Assembly: GCA_037176705.1 (NCBI GenBank)
Contig: CM073888.1
Span: forward strand, 44,832,810 to 44,896,809
Direction of reading: 5' to 3'
From: Molossus alvarezi
Lineage: Eukaryota > Chordata > Mammalia > Chiroptera > Molossidae
Length of the DNA: 64,000 nucleotides
Both the position numbers and the translations under genes were made by a program. Shown one piece after another: positions 1-9,848 of the stretch (position 1 is its first letter; each line of letters starts with the position of its first letter). Under the pieces are notes generated by a model that was not told the origin of the DNA, searched no databases, and saw only the letters and a program-made list of their open reading frames with translations.

Positions 1-203
1 TCAGATAGAGTGGGTGGGAGAGAGAGGAAAAGATAGAGAGAAACATTGACGTGCAAGAGACACATCGAGTGGCTGCCACCTACACGACCAACCAGGGCCG
101 GGGACAAACTGCAACCGAGGTACGAGCCCTTAGCAGGAACCAAACCCAGGTCTCTCTGGACTGCGGGCCGATGCTCTAACTGCTGAGCCAAACCAGCCAG
201 GGC
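1..203 (-). mobile_element. SINE-A, cut by the window edge
   Basis: The segment reads in reverse from the GA-rich body to the tRNA-like head, ending in gagccaaaccagccagggc. Its A-rich 3' tail lies outside the window. It abuts a plus-strand SINE pair about 20 bp away. Confidence 0.85.
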
Positions 204-221
204 TATATAAAACATTCTTTA

Positions 222-453
222 GCCCTGGCTGATTTGGCTCAGCGGGTGGAGCATCAGCCCACGGACCAGAGAGTCCCGGGTTCGGTTCCCACTAGGGGCA
301 TGTACCTCTGTTGCAGTTTGTCCCAGGCTCCGGTTGGGGTCGTGTGGGTGGCGACCACTCGATGTGTCTCTCTCATGTCCATGTTTCTTTCTCTCTTCCT
401 CCATCTCTCCCTCCTGCTCTATCTCAAGATATATGCAAAAATGCCCTTGGGTG
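222..453 (+). mobile_element. SINE-A (A2 tail), first member of a tandem pair
   Basis: The head gccctggctgatttggctca carries the A box and the middle has a B-box-like ggttcggttcc. The tail is of the A2 type (atatatgcaaaaatgccc) and stops at gggtg, where the next SINE begins directly. The repeat aaaacattct precedes it at 209-218 and recurs only after the second SINE. Confidence 0.88.
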
Positions 454-699
454 GCCCTGGCTGGTTTTGCTCAGCGGTTAGAGCGTAGGCCTGAGGTCCA
501 GAGAGACCCGGGTTCGGTTCCCGCTGGGGGCATGTACCTCAGTTGCACCTCGGTTGCAGTTTGTCCCCGGCCCTGGTTGGTCGTGGGGGTGGCAGCCGCT
601 GGATGTGTCCCATTCACGTCGATGTTTCTCTCTCTCCTCCCAACCCCCCACTCTATCTGAACAAAAAATGGAAGGATGCCCTTGGGTGAGGATCAAAAA
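454..699 (+). mobile_element. SINE-A (A1 tail), second member of a tandem pair
   Basis: The element is a full-length copy with a tRNA-like head, the central cagtttgtccccggccctgg block, and an A1 tail (gaacaaaaaatgg) ending in gaggatcaaaa. The repeat aaaacattct follows at 696-705 and matches the sequence before the first SINE. The pair therefore sits inside one duplicated target. Confidence 0.88.
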
Positions 700-854
700 C
701 ATTCTCCATCTTTCCTCCATGGTTTATGTGAAAGTATTTATTACCTTCCAACATACTATATAATTCCCTTATTCCTTTTGCCTGTCTCCCTCTAACAAAC
801 ATTAAAATATATGCCAAGGATTTTTGTTTATTTTGTCTGATGATGTATCCCTTG

Positions 855-912
855 TGCTAAGATCAGTGTCTGGTAGATAGTGTGTGCTCAATAAGTATTT
901 GTTGACTGAGTG
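855..912 (+). repeat. MIR/L2-type 3' end fragment
   Basis: The stretch has the typical order of a degraded MIR or L2 3' end: gatcagtgtctggtagatag, then tgctcaataagtatttgttg. It is short and diverged, so MIR and L2 cannot be told apart here. Confidence 0.55.
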
Positions 913-1166
913 ACTATTTTAATGTATGAATTATTTATATTTTTATGTTATTTATTTTTCTCCTTTTATGAACTAATTGTCATATCCTTGGTTAATTTTC
1001 CATTAGGTATTCTAAGTTTTTAATGATTTGTATAAACTCTTTACGTTTTAAAGATATTAATTTTATGGCACATATTTCCCCTAGCTTTTCCCCCATTGTG
1101 TGTAGGTACGTGTGTGAAAAATATTTAAACTGTTACATAGTCAAATCTAGAAATATTTCCCCTTTT

Positions 1167-1378
1167 AAAAAAAAATGTGCTTTTATTTATTTTTTAGAGA
1201 GAGGAAGGGAGAGAGATAGACACATAGATGTGAGAGAGAAACAATGATTAGCTGCCTCCTGCACATCCCCCACGCCGGATCAAGCCCACAACCCAGGCAT
1301 GTGCTCTGACTGGGAATCAAACTTGGACCTCTCAGCCCATGGGACAACGCTCAATCCATTGAGCCACACTGAGAGGGC
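1167..1378 (-). mobile_element. Ves-type SINE
   Basis: The reverse-oriented body runs from tttatttattttttagaga through ctgcctcctgcac to the head complement ccattgagccacac. Direct repeats of aatatttcccctttt flank it at 1152-1166 and 1379-1393 (one deletion). It is diverged from the other Ves copies. Confidence 0.88.
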
Positions 1379-1571
1379 AATATTTCCCTTTTTGATACTG
1401 TGTTTTATAAGGACAAGTTGACAAAAGAAAATTTTTTCTCCTAAATATTTTTAGTCAAAGGGTGAGCGGTGCCTAATTTTTTTCTACATTTATTATATTC
1501 AAATTTCTACTATTTGCAGATATGTACTACTTTAAAAAATCTGAATAAGATTAAGAATTTTTGATATGTGA

Positions 1572-1807
1572 CCTGGTCAATTTGGCTCAGCGGTTAGAGA
1601 GTCAGCCTGTGGACCCAGAGTCCCGGGTTCAGTTCCCGCTAAGGGCACATAACCTTGGTTGTGGTTTGTCCCTGCCCCGGTTGGGGTCGTGTGGGTGGCA
1701 ACCTCTCGATGTGTCTCTCTCATGTCGATGTTTCTCTCTCTCTCTCTTTCCCCCTCTCTCCCTCCTGTTGGATCTGAAGACAAATGCAAAAAAAAAGCTA
1801 AAAAAAA
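1572..1807 (+). mobile_element. SINE-A (A2 tail)
   Basis: The copy starts at cctggtcaatttggctcagc and ends with gaagacaaatgcaaaaaaaa. A 14-bp TSD, tttttgatatgtga, lies at 1558-1571 and again ending at 1824, confirming an intact insertion. Confidence 0.92.
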
Positions 1808-1824
1808 TTTTTTTTGATATGTGA

Positions 1825-2890
1825 TTACACTTATACAATTATTTTTCTCCTGGGTGGTTTATCTGCTAAGCAAGAAGGGTAAACTGTTACTAAAGCCTCT
1901 CCTTTTACATTAATGTAAGGAAAATAATTTTATGTACAGGATGATTAAAATTATAAAACATTTGTGCTCATATTTGCATATGTTTATTAAGTTTTAAATA
2001 TGTTATCCATTCAAAGAAAAGGTTACTAGGCTATAAATTGAAATCATTAGGCTTTTGTGTCCCTGGAACATTTATGATAATAGAGCCCACTTATACATTC
2101 TATTCTGTGTTTGACAGTAAGTCCTTTCAAAACTGTACTTGGATGCATACATTTTATTCCACCCCTTCACTAAATTTTAAATATGAAAAATATCTAGTTG
2201 TTTATTGTGACATTTTGAATCATGACATTATGAAATACTAATTTCATAAACCAAATTTTAAGTTCATATTTTAAAATTAAGAATACTATCAGAAAATATA
2301 GAAATATGATTATGATGCTGCTTTTAGGGAACGGAATGCCAATTCTTCCTTCCTTCCTTTCTGTTGTTTAAATGCAGTGCTTCTACTTCATTATTCAATT
2401 ATGACTTTTTGTTATAACTGATTCTGATGGTGCATTAACAAATACAAAAATTAATTAAGCCTTTTGGAGCCTATAAAATAACGCCATGAAAAAATCCTTT
2501 TTATCGTATGGTGGATCATAAAGCATTTTAATGTATTTTTCCTTCTAATATTTTTCTTCAAAGTATTCCGAAACTTAAAAATAATTTGTTCTGGGTGGGG
2601 TTATTTCCCCCTTTCCATCTACAATAAAACAAGTTATTTAAATTCTTTAACTTATGCATTACTCTTAAATTTGAGTATTTAATAAGAATTATGTTAATGA
2701 AATAATGGAAATCAAATTTAAAATCTATCAAAAGTAAGTAACCTTATACTAGGTTATGTGCATGGCATATGCTGGGATCAGCTTAGATTGTGCAAAAGAA
2801 TGTGAAATTAGAATTTTTGATTTCTAATTATTCAGTAGCTGTGTGGCTAATGGGGGAGGCAAAATAATTTTCCTTCTACCCTTATAAGTT
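1825..2890. other. AT-rich stretch without recognisable genes
   Basis: The base composition is strongly AT-rich with frequent stops in all frames. A (TTCC)n-like patch lies near 2345-2360. The only longer frame, about 67 codons at 2038-2241, shows no protein-family signal. Confidence 0.6.
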
Positions 2891-2903
2891 CTTCTAGACT
2901 GGA

Positions 2904-2962
2904 CTAATAATCAAATTGACATAAGACAGATTAACAGGAGAAAATGACCAAATTTATTACAT
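2904..2962 (+). repeat. Unclassified interspersed repeat, copy 1
   Basis: The segment aaattgacataagacagatt followed by aacaggagaaaa recurs almost unchanged near 50096-50127. Two unlinked copies indicate an interspersed repeat, possibly LTR-derived. I cannot name the family. The repeat probably extends downstream past the Ves SINE at 3141. Confidence 0.6.
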
Positions 2963-3140
2963 ATGTACATACGAAGGTTCCATAAGAATATGGGAACAGG
3001 ACAGATTGGGCAGTTAAGGCTTATAGGACTTATTGGGCGAAGAAGGAGGGTTATGGTTTGGGACTTCAAAGGGGCACAAGGCAGTTCACATGGAGACAGA
3101 AAAGTAAATGTCTGGTAAAATAGTGTTTGCTGGGCCATCT

Positions 3141-3335
3141 TTTTTTTTTTCTTTTTCTATTGATTTTAGAGAGGGAAAGGGAGAGAGATAGAAACATGGA
3201 ACATTGATTGGCTGCCTCCTGCATGCCCCGCACTGAGCAGTTGGCCCATAACCTGGGCATGTGCCCTGACAAGGAATCAAACTGGTGACTCCTTGGTGCA
3301 TGGGTCAAGCTCAACCACTTAGCCACATCGGCAGG
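3141..3335 (-). mobile_element. Ves-type SINE with perfect TSD
   Basis: The T-rich tail complement, the tattgattttagagaggg body and the head complement cacttagccacatcggcagg are all present. A perfect 16-bp TSD, gtttgctgggccatct, lies at 3125-3140 and 3336-3351. Confidence 0.95.
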
Positions 3336-3419
3336 GTTTGCTGGGCCATCTTTAACAACGGACCAGAGAGAACTTTGATCCAAGGGCCCATGCTAGGTTC
3401 CTCCATATCACACCTAATT

Positions 3420-3474
3420 TATAAACTATATGATAACTATATGATAACTACATAAACTATATGATAACTACATA
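3420..3474. repeat. Short AT-rich tandem repeat
   Basis: About two and a half units of cataaactatatgataacta are arranged in tandem, with an extra internal copy of atgataacta. No function can be inferred. Confidence 0.8.
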
Positions 3475-4619
3475 GATATAAAGGAGCAGATCCTTTATCT
3501 AAATACTTAAGCAGTTAGGGAGAAGGTCGAAGGGTTTTTTTGTGTCATTTTTTTGAAACAACTAGCATAAAATAATACCTAAAAGAAGTCATATTTTGGA
3601 TTGACAAGCTCCCCTTCTCTTCACTGAGAAGAGGCTTTATCTTGCAGGATCTTTAAAGTGGGCTGCAACTGCATGGCCGCCTCATGGAGTTGTGAGTCAC
3701 GTGGGGTAATACACAAATGAACATGCTGGATGTTTGGGTAAGCCTGAAGGGAGAGTAGGTTTGCAAGCCTTTTTTTTCTTTTTCTTTTTTTGCGGGGAAT
3801 AAGATAACTCAAGAGCCAAACCCCTCCTTCCCATCATCTCCGGAACAGTTCTCCCTCCCCCTAGTCTTCAAAGGATCATGGCTGACCAGGGAGGTGTCAG
3901 AAAAACTTCAGATCAGGATAGGCCCAGCCCTGCCACCTACAACTACTTTTCTCTCTTTAGGCCTGTGCTAGGTGTAAACTGAGCATCATATAGTACTATC
4001 TACCTTATAAAATTGTTCTGAGGATTAGAGATATAAGAAAGTTCAGCTACAATGGGTGAAAATTTTGTTTCCTAACCCCTCTCTTTCCCTCCTAATGAAA
4101 CCTCTCTTAACGCCTGCTTACCACAGCAGTGCTGAAGCTTCAAGGAAGCGCTTTCCAATCAGAATCTCGGAAAGGAAACGCGTTATTTAAATCAACCCAA
4201 TAACAGAAAAGAGTAACCGATTGGTACCCACAGGTGGCTAGGAGGAAAATTTTGCATTTAAAAAGAGGATTACCTGACGGAAGGATTTCAGGAAACTTGG
4301 AACTTTTTTTTATGGGAGGTGAATAGAATTCCCTGAACTCCTCACCTCCATCACTGAAACCTTGCCTAGTCGGTTTAAAGCGGATTGTGGGAGGAGACAT
4401 TTAAAAAGCACGTTTAATTAATAAACTCGAACTGCAGAACTAGTTCGCGCCCCCCCGCCCCCCCCCGCATTTGCACCAAGTGGCCTCTGCGATCCTAACG
4501 ACCTTGGCTGTCCTAATCTGGGAGTGAACACTCGCTAGAGAGAGGGTTCACAGGGAAAGACCGAAGCTCAACCGAATTAACTGGATATTTTCATTTGAAT
4601 AAACAACTCAGTTGTTACG
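3475..4619. other. Gene-free approach to the CpG island
   Basis: The DNA is mostly unique-looking. No homology is recognised in the short frames at 3621-3812 and 4140-4400. Composition shifts from AT-rich to GC-rich beyond about 4440, where C runs interrupted by G appear. Confidence 0.55.
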
Positions 4620-4934
4620 TCCCCGCTGAGCACAGCTAACTTGCAGCCCTCCTGGAGGGGCGAGCTGCGGGAGTTCAGCACTGGGCGAACCCGCGGCAGG
4701 ACGCCCGAGGGTCAGGGGCCCCTCGGCGGGGCAGTCTCCACCACCGGCCGCTGGACCCCGGGAGGGGGCGGTGGGCTGATCACAGAGGAATTGGCAGTTT
4801 CCGGGAGGTTGGGGAAACGACCCCGAACACAGACCGGGCTTTCCGGGTTCTACACCCCGGGAAGGGGCGGCGGGCCCGTCCCCACCTGCGGCCGCGCGGG
4901 GGCGTGTCCCGAGCCTCCCTGGGAGGGGCACGCG

Positions 4935-4948
4935 GGCGGGGCGGGGCC
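4935..4948 (+). promoter_or_regulatory. Overlapping GC boxes (Sp1/KLF-type)
   Basis: Two consecutive GGGCGG motifs form gggcggggcgggg, about 235 bp upstream of the RASSF3 start codon. Factor binding is an inference from the consensus. Confidence 0.55.
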
Positions 4949-5182
4949 CCGGGAGGAGGGGCCGCGAGGCGCTCGCAGCCCGGGCCGCGCCAGGAGCCCG
5001 GCGGGGAGGCGGCGGGAGGGGCCGGGAAGGCTGGATTGAGCGGCGGTCGCAGCTGCAGCTGGACGGCCCGTCGGCGGCTCGGGGCCGCGCGCCGAGAACC
5101 TCGCGGGGCGGGCGGGCGCGGCACCCCCTGCCTGGCCGCCTGCGCCCCGGGGAGGCGGCCGGCGCGCGACTGGACCAGCAGC

Positions 5183-5293
5183 ATGAGCAGCGGCTACAGC
5201 AGCCTGGAGGAGGACGCCGAGGACTTCTACTTCACCGCCAGGACCTCCTTCTTCAAGAGAGCGCCCCAGGGCAAGCCCCGCTCCGGCCAGCAA
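5183..5293 (+). CDS. RASSF3: RASSF3 first coding exon (N-terminal 37 codons)
   Basis: The exon encodes 37 residues beginning MSSGYSSLEEDAEDF and ending GKPRSGQQ. I recognise this as the amino terminus of RASSF3, a roughly 238-residue adaptor of the Ras-association domain family. RASSF proteins act through a Ras-association domain and a C-terminal SARAH domain that binds MST/Hippo kinases. Both domains are encoded by later exons and are not in this window. The start ATG has A at -3, and it is the first ATG after 4904. The frame is intact up to the GTGAGT donor, with the exon ending between codons. Compared with my memory of the human protein, residue 16 is Tyr instead of Phe and residue 25 is Lys instead of Arg, both conservative. 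An in-frame upstream ATG at 4904 leaves the frame open for 93 further codons, but that start is less likely. The identity is confident; the transcription start is unknown. Confidence 0.93.
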
Positions 5294-5299
5294 GTGAGT
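5294..5299 (+). other. RASSF3: 5' splice donor of RASSF3 exon 1
   Basis: The sequence CAA|GTGAGT matches the donor consensus at all six intronic positions, with A instead of G as the last exonic base. The coding homology to RASSF3 stops exactly here. Confidence 0.88.
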
Positions 5300-5372
5300 G
5301 GTGCTCGCGGCGGGCGCTGCAGCCCCCGTCCCATCGCGCCCGGGGGTCCCTGGGCGGCGGGACCCCCGACGC

Positions 5373-5479
5373 CACGTGTCTACGCGCGGCGGGGATGCTC
5401 GCCGGGAAGGAGGGGGGCGGCGGCGAAGTGGCTTTTGCCCCTTTGGATGCTAGGGTCGTGCCTTGCGTTTGTGCACGTG
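5373..5479. promoter_or_regulatory. Two CACGTG E-boxes just inside intron 1
   Basis: Palindromic CACGTG hexamers occur at 5373-5378 and 5474-5479 within the CpG island, 80-180 bp after exon 1. Such sites bind MYC/MAX- and USF-type bHLH factors. Occupancy is not shown by sequence. Confidence 0.45.
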
Positions 5480-5833
5480 GGCGCGCGGGCGAGCGCCGGG
5501 GCGCCCGGGGCCAGGGGAGGAGGAGGAAGGGCGGGGAGGCTGATGGCCGGCTCCTGCTTCTGCGCCAGATGGCCTCTGCGGCTCCGCCTCGGGCGGCTGG
5601 CTGCGGGGGAGCAGTTCCCGGCGAGGAGGCGTCCCCTGGCTACTCCCGGAGTTTGCCCTGCGACCCGGGACGCCCTTCGCGCCCCTGCAGTCAACGGTCG
5701 GGTCCTCGCGCTGGCCCTCTGTGTTGGTTAATTTGGTGGCCTGTGGCCCCCTGCGCGGCTCGAGGGCTGTGTAATAGCTGGGGGTGGCCGTGGTGACCTG
5801 GCGTCCCCTACCTTCCAGGTCCGCGCGCCTCTG

Positions 5834-6633
5834 GTGGGGAGGGGGCGCTAAGAGAAACGCGGGGCCTGACGATAGTAGGCGCTCACTAAATCTTGGGTGC
5901 GGGTGTCAAGGTTGTTCATTTCCTGTAAAGTCAACTTTATAGGTTCCTCGAGTCTGTTTCGCGAACAAGTTCCTGTGATAGGTAAATATTCGCGGGCGAG
6001 AGCTGAGCCTTAGGCGGGTTTCTTCCTTTTTTGGAGGAAGCATGCCTTGGGAAGCATGACTTGGGAAAAGATGGTCAGGGAATTTAGGCCAGTTTTGCCG
6101 ACCGTGGCCGTATTTTGCAGAGAGGCTTTCCCCAAACCGGGCACTTGGGCTGGACTTCTAAGTCTGGCTCTAGAGCCTGTGGCCTCCTGGTCCTGGAGCC
6201 ACACCAGGAAGCACTGCCAACCCAGCCAGGCTCACATCAGATTAGAGAAGGCTGTAATGGAACAAATTGGTTGCTCTAAAAACAACAGGCGTGCACCAAA
6301 CATTGCTATCAAACTTAGTCCTGGAGACTAGAAGCTAGGAAAGTCGTTCACGGGTTGATGATGAGCTATGGGACCGGTGGGGACCAAGTAATGTGCTAGG
6401 GTTTCCTTGCCAGACCTTTGAAGTTTCTTGAACCACTTTCTGAGGTCAAATTTCTTTTTATGATGAGGAAGTTCTAGTCTTTTCGATCGGTCAACTCCCA
6501 AGCCAGAAGAAGGGGGAGAGGGGCTGATGATGGGCAACAGTGATCCCTAGTGAAGTCCTGGTGCAGTAGCGGTGGTCCCCTCTATTTCTACTGTTCAAGG
6601 CTGCACTGTTTACTAGTTAGTCACTTTAAGTGA
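5834..6633. other. Proximal intron 1, no gene or clear repeat
   Basis: GC content falls away from the island. The frames at 6010-6204, 6047-6331 and 6328-6537 resemble nothing I recognise. Confidence 0.55.
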
Positions 6634-6971
6634 TGTCTTAGCCATCTCAGGCTGCTGTAAAAAATACCATGGCCTAAATAAATGTTTGTTTCTTACAGTT
6701 CTAGAGGCTGAAAGTTGGAGATCTGGGTGCCCCATGGTTGGGTTCTGGTGAGGAGGCCTTTCTGGACTTCCTGGCTTGTAGACAGCTGACTTCTTGCATT
6801 GTCCTACATGAAAGGGCCGTCTCTCTTACTCTTATGAGGACACTAATCCCATGATGGGGCCACCTTATGACCTGATTACCTCCCAAAGGCCCCCACCCTC
6901 TCTCTGAATACTATCACTTTAGGGCTTCACCATATGACTTTTGAGGGGTCACAAGTATTCAGTCCATAGCA
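6634..6971 (-). mobile_element. MLT1-type (MaLR) LTR
   Basis: Plus-strand reading gives tgtcttagccatctcaggct, then cagttctagaggctgaaag, cactaatcccatgatggggc, cctcccaaaggcccccaccc and ttcagtccatagca. This is the expected order of an antisense MLT1 LTR. It is full-length or nearly so, and old. Confidence 0.88.
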
Positions 6972-7329
6972 GGTGATCTCTTGTTTTCAGTAGAGTGTAT
7001 TTCAATGGCTAGTGTTTGCTGTGAAGTTTGGAAATCAGAAATATCCTCCTTCTCCCCATTGGTTATGGAAGAATTGCATTCTCTTGTGCTCTATTTCCTT
7101 TTCTTTTCTTTCTTTCTTGGCCTCCCCTTTCTTTTTGTTCTTTACTTTGTATTTTTCTCCTTCCACTTATGTTGCTATCACCATTTGACACTTGGACTAG
7201 AGCTTGTCAGAGGTGGTGATGGTTTGAAGTCTGTTTTCCAGAGTTGACTAGTAATCTGCAGAAAACTTGCTGGTTCTTGGATTCTGCAGGTGTGAAGATG
7301 CTTTAGTGCTTTAAAAATAAAAACATCTC
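6972..7329. other. Intronic stretch, pyrimidine-rich patch
   Basis: A C/T-rich run lies at about 7095-7170. Hydrophobic frames over it (6981-7247, 7028-7219) are simple consequences of T-rich codons. No gene is seen. Confidence 0.5.
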
Positions 7330-7500
7330 CCCCTGGCCAGTATGTCTTAGTTGTTTGAGCATTGTCCCATGTGCTGAGAGGTCGCTGGTTGGATTCCTGG
7401 TCAGGGCACATGCTGGGGTTTCCCACTTGGGGTGTGCAGGAATTAGCCAATGTTTCTCTTTCTCCCTTCCTCTCTAAAATCAGTAAAAACATATTTTAAA
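7330..7500 (+). mobile_element. Ves-type SINE, degraded
   Basis: The copy starts at cccctggccagtatgtctta, keeps the B-box-like gctggttggattcctggtca, and ends in tctctaaaatcagtaaaaac. It is shorter and more diverged than other Ves copies. Confidence 0.82.
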
Positions 7501-8444
7501 AAATTATGTTTTTTCTGGGCTTATAGAGGTATAATACACTATTTGTGTTATACTCATTAATGTAATATTTATCTAACATATTATATGCATATAATGTTAC
7601 TTATTTAGCGTTTAGGGTTAGTCTGACATATGTATTGTGAAGTATTTTGCTAAAATCAAGACAGTAAGGCCTAGTTTTTTGCTTGGAGAGCTTAATATGT
7701 GTATTCTGAAGCTATATTGCCTGTATATTTTCTCTTCTAACATAACACATGCTGACTTATAGGACTTATTTGCCAGGTGGAGAAAGAAATGTTCTAAATT
7801 GAATTCTCGTAGGTATTTTGGTTTATTTAAAGAATTGATTGTTAAATTCCTGATAAGATTTATGAGTTAAGGAACTAAACTTGATAGATATAAAGCTAGG
7901 CAGTCTTAATAAAGAACATTTTTTACCTAAGGTTAGATAAGCCATTTTCATTTTAGAGTACTGATGATGATAAGAATAAGGTAAGCACTCTGACATAAAA
8001 TAGTAGCGAAAATCACCTTTTGTCTAGAGAGGTGGAAAGACAAGTGTTGCCGTAAGGCTCTATTACTGATCATAGTGATTTTTATGATGCTGACTCACCT
8101 GATGGACAAGCCAGGGACATGTAGTTTTAGAACTCTTGAAAATATCCAGAGAAAGCAAGATGTTAGCAGGATGGGGAGAAAGGGGGAGGGGGTGAGAAAT
8201 GTCTTTCTTCTCTTGCCAGGCAAAGGAACATAGCTCAACTTTTTTTCCGTCTCCAACAATAACAAAAATTTTACAGATATAAAGCAACTGTTACCATTTT
8301 CTTTCTTATTTTATGTTGGTATTCCCACCCCCCTCCTTTTTTTTTTTTTTTTTTTTAAGAAAAAGGGTTAAAAACCAGTATGGAGGATGTGAGGGGAATG
8401 AACATATAGCCTGTTTGTGGCAGTTTGAATGTCACGTTTATTGG
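7501..8444. other. AT-rich intronic stretch with poly-T tract
   Basis: No gene signal is visible. A 20-base T run at 8337-8356 directly follows a C-rich tract. Confidence 0.5.
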
Positions 8445-8520
8445 TCACAGGGCTTCAGTCAGTGCCCAACACACAGTGGTTGGTCATTGAATATAGTATT
8501 AGTTGAATGAATGAATGCTT
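8445..8520 (+). repeat. MIR/L2-type 3' end fragment
   Basis: The sequence cagtgcccaacacacagtgg followed by ttggtcattgaatat and gttgaatgaatgaatg matches the 3' terminal pattern shared by L2 and MIR. Confidence 0.55.
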
Positions 8521-9167
8521 TCCTGGTCTGATGATAATTGGCTCCTCACACGGGTTTTAAAATATACTCTATCTTAAGATTCCAAGGATCCTCTGGAGCA
8601 TTAACATAGTGAAAGGCAAGGCCTTATTAAGTGATATGTTTAAGGCGGCACATTTCGGGGAAAGGCTGGAACTCAGTTTTCTGACACAAATTCCACTTTG
8701 CTTTTTGTTACTTCTTGTCTACAAAAGTAATTTAAAATTTTTGAATTTCCCTTTGCAAGTATGGACATCTGTCATTTAGGAGTTTCTTAAAATGTTGACC
8801 CCCTTCCTTTTCTGCATACATCTTCAGTAGTGTTGGCCCTTGTGGGTTCACTGGGTTGTTGTTTCAAGCAGAAACAAGAATGTGGGCAGTTCTGGAATTC
8901 GTAATTCTCTGAGTTTCCAACAAATTCAAGCTACCTGTAAATACAGGGCGCATTCCCAAGAGTAGAAATTGATCGAAGTTATTAATCTGTTGGAATGCAT
9001 CTTACTCTGGAGCACATCTTACTCAGTACCTAAGGTGGTCACTTTTCTCTCTGACCTTTTGGTAGTTAACAGGAATAAGGAAGTGAGACACTTGTTTTTG
9101 CTTTAGCAGTAGAATAGTCAAGAGTTCTTGTTTTTGTTTTTAACAGTATAATTGAATTAAAATATTG
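8521..9167. other. Intronic stretch, nothing recognised
   Basis: I see no gene, clear repeat or structured motif in this segment. Confidence 0.5.
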
Positions 9168-9372
9168 TGCCTAGCCATTGTGGCTCAGTGGTTGACCCAT
9201 GCATCAGGAGGTCGCCAGTTTGATTCCTGGTCAGGGCACATGCCCAGGTTGTGGGTCCAATCCCCAGTGAGGGGGCATGCAGGAGGCAGCCAGTCAGTGT
9301 TCTCTCTGATCGATGTTTCATGTCTTCTCTTTCCCTTTCTCTCTCACTAAAACCAATAAAGAAACAAATTTG
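9168..9372 (+). mobile_element. Ves SINE
   Basis: The head tgtggctcagtggttgaccc, the B box ggtttgattcctgg-like segment, atgcaggaggcagcc and the tail aaaaccaataaagaaac are all present in order. Confidence 0.9.
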
Positions 9373-9404
9373 TTTCCAAATTATATTATTCAAAAAAATT
9401 ATTG

Positions 9405-9642
9405 CCCGGCCAGTGTGGCTCAGTGGTTGAGCATCGACCCATGCACCAAGAGGTCACTGGTTTGATTCCCAGTCAGGGCACTTGCCCAGGTTGTGGGCCA
9501 AATCCCCAGTGGGGGGCATGCAGGAGGCGACCAATCGATGTTCTCTCTCATCGATGTTTCTATCTCTCCTCTCTTCCTCTCTCTCTAAAATCAATAAAGA
9601 AAAAAAAGAAAAAGACCTCATCACTTCATGATACTAAAAAAA
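9405..9642 (+). mobile_element. Ves SINE, near consensus, with TSD
   Basis: The copy has a full head (ccggccagtgtggctcagtg), the gcatgcaggaggcgacc core and a tctctaaaatcaataaag tail, followed by about 40 bp of extra A-rich 3' sequence. The TSD aaaattattg lies at 9395-9404 and 9643-9652. Confidence 0.92.
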
Positions 9643-9815
9643 AAAATTATTGAATTTGTTGGGGCGACCTTGGTTAATAAAATTATGTAGTTTTCAGGTG
9701 TACAGTTCTATATTACATCATGTGTATATTGTATTGACTACCCAAAGTCAGGTGTCCTTTTGTCACCATTTATCCCCACTTTACCCTCTTCTACCTTTCA
9801 AAAGGTCTTGAAAAA
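9643..9815 (-). mobile_element. L1-like 3' end fragment
   Basis: The segment gttggggcgaccttggttaa, taaaattatgtagttttcag, gtacagttctatattacatc is the complement of the sequence found in forward orientation at 41582-41662. It corresponds to the 3' end of a laurasiatherian L1 lineage as I recall it. The ORF is absent. Confidence 0.6.
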
Positions 9816-9848
9816 CTTGAAATTATCTTCTGAACTACTCTCACTTTA

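Larger units (their letters stand above)
1..4619. other. Intergenic flank upstream of RASSF3
   Basis: No exon-like or protein-like frame is recognisable here. The segment is AT-rich between 1.8 and 2.9 kb and holds several SINEs, annotated separately. In other mammals TBK1 lies upstream of RASSF3, but nothing of TBK1 is visible. A short C-rich tract sits at about 4450-4468, just before the CpG island. Calling it intergenic is an inference from the absence of exons. Confidence 0.7.
4620..5830 (+). promoter_or_regulatory. RASSF3: CpG-island promoter of RASSF3
   Basis: This is by far the most GC- and CpG-dense segment of the window. It surrounds the first coding exon, as expected for a broadly expressed, TATA-less mammalian promoter. 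GC boxes (gggcggggcgggg) lie at about 4935-4947 and many further GGCGGG-like motifs follow. I see no convincing TATA box upstream of the exon. The exact start site cannot be read from sequence; the cluster of GC boxes makes roughly 4950-5100 plausible. Island methylation is a known way of silencing RASSF-family genes. Confidence 0.88.

Noticed and set aside
234..1824. tRNA-like heads with good A and B boxes
   Set aside because: Every instance continues into a SINE body, A-rich tail or TSD, or belongs to the short SINE form. None has a full tRNA cloverleaf ending, so no tRNA gene is called.
4780..5293. Long minus-strand frames across the CpG island
   Set aside because: GC-rich DNA lacks stops. 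The frames mirror the RASSF3 exon and contain only Pro/Arg/Ala-rich low-complexity sequence.
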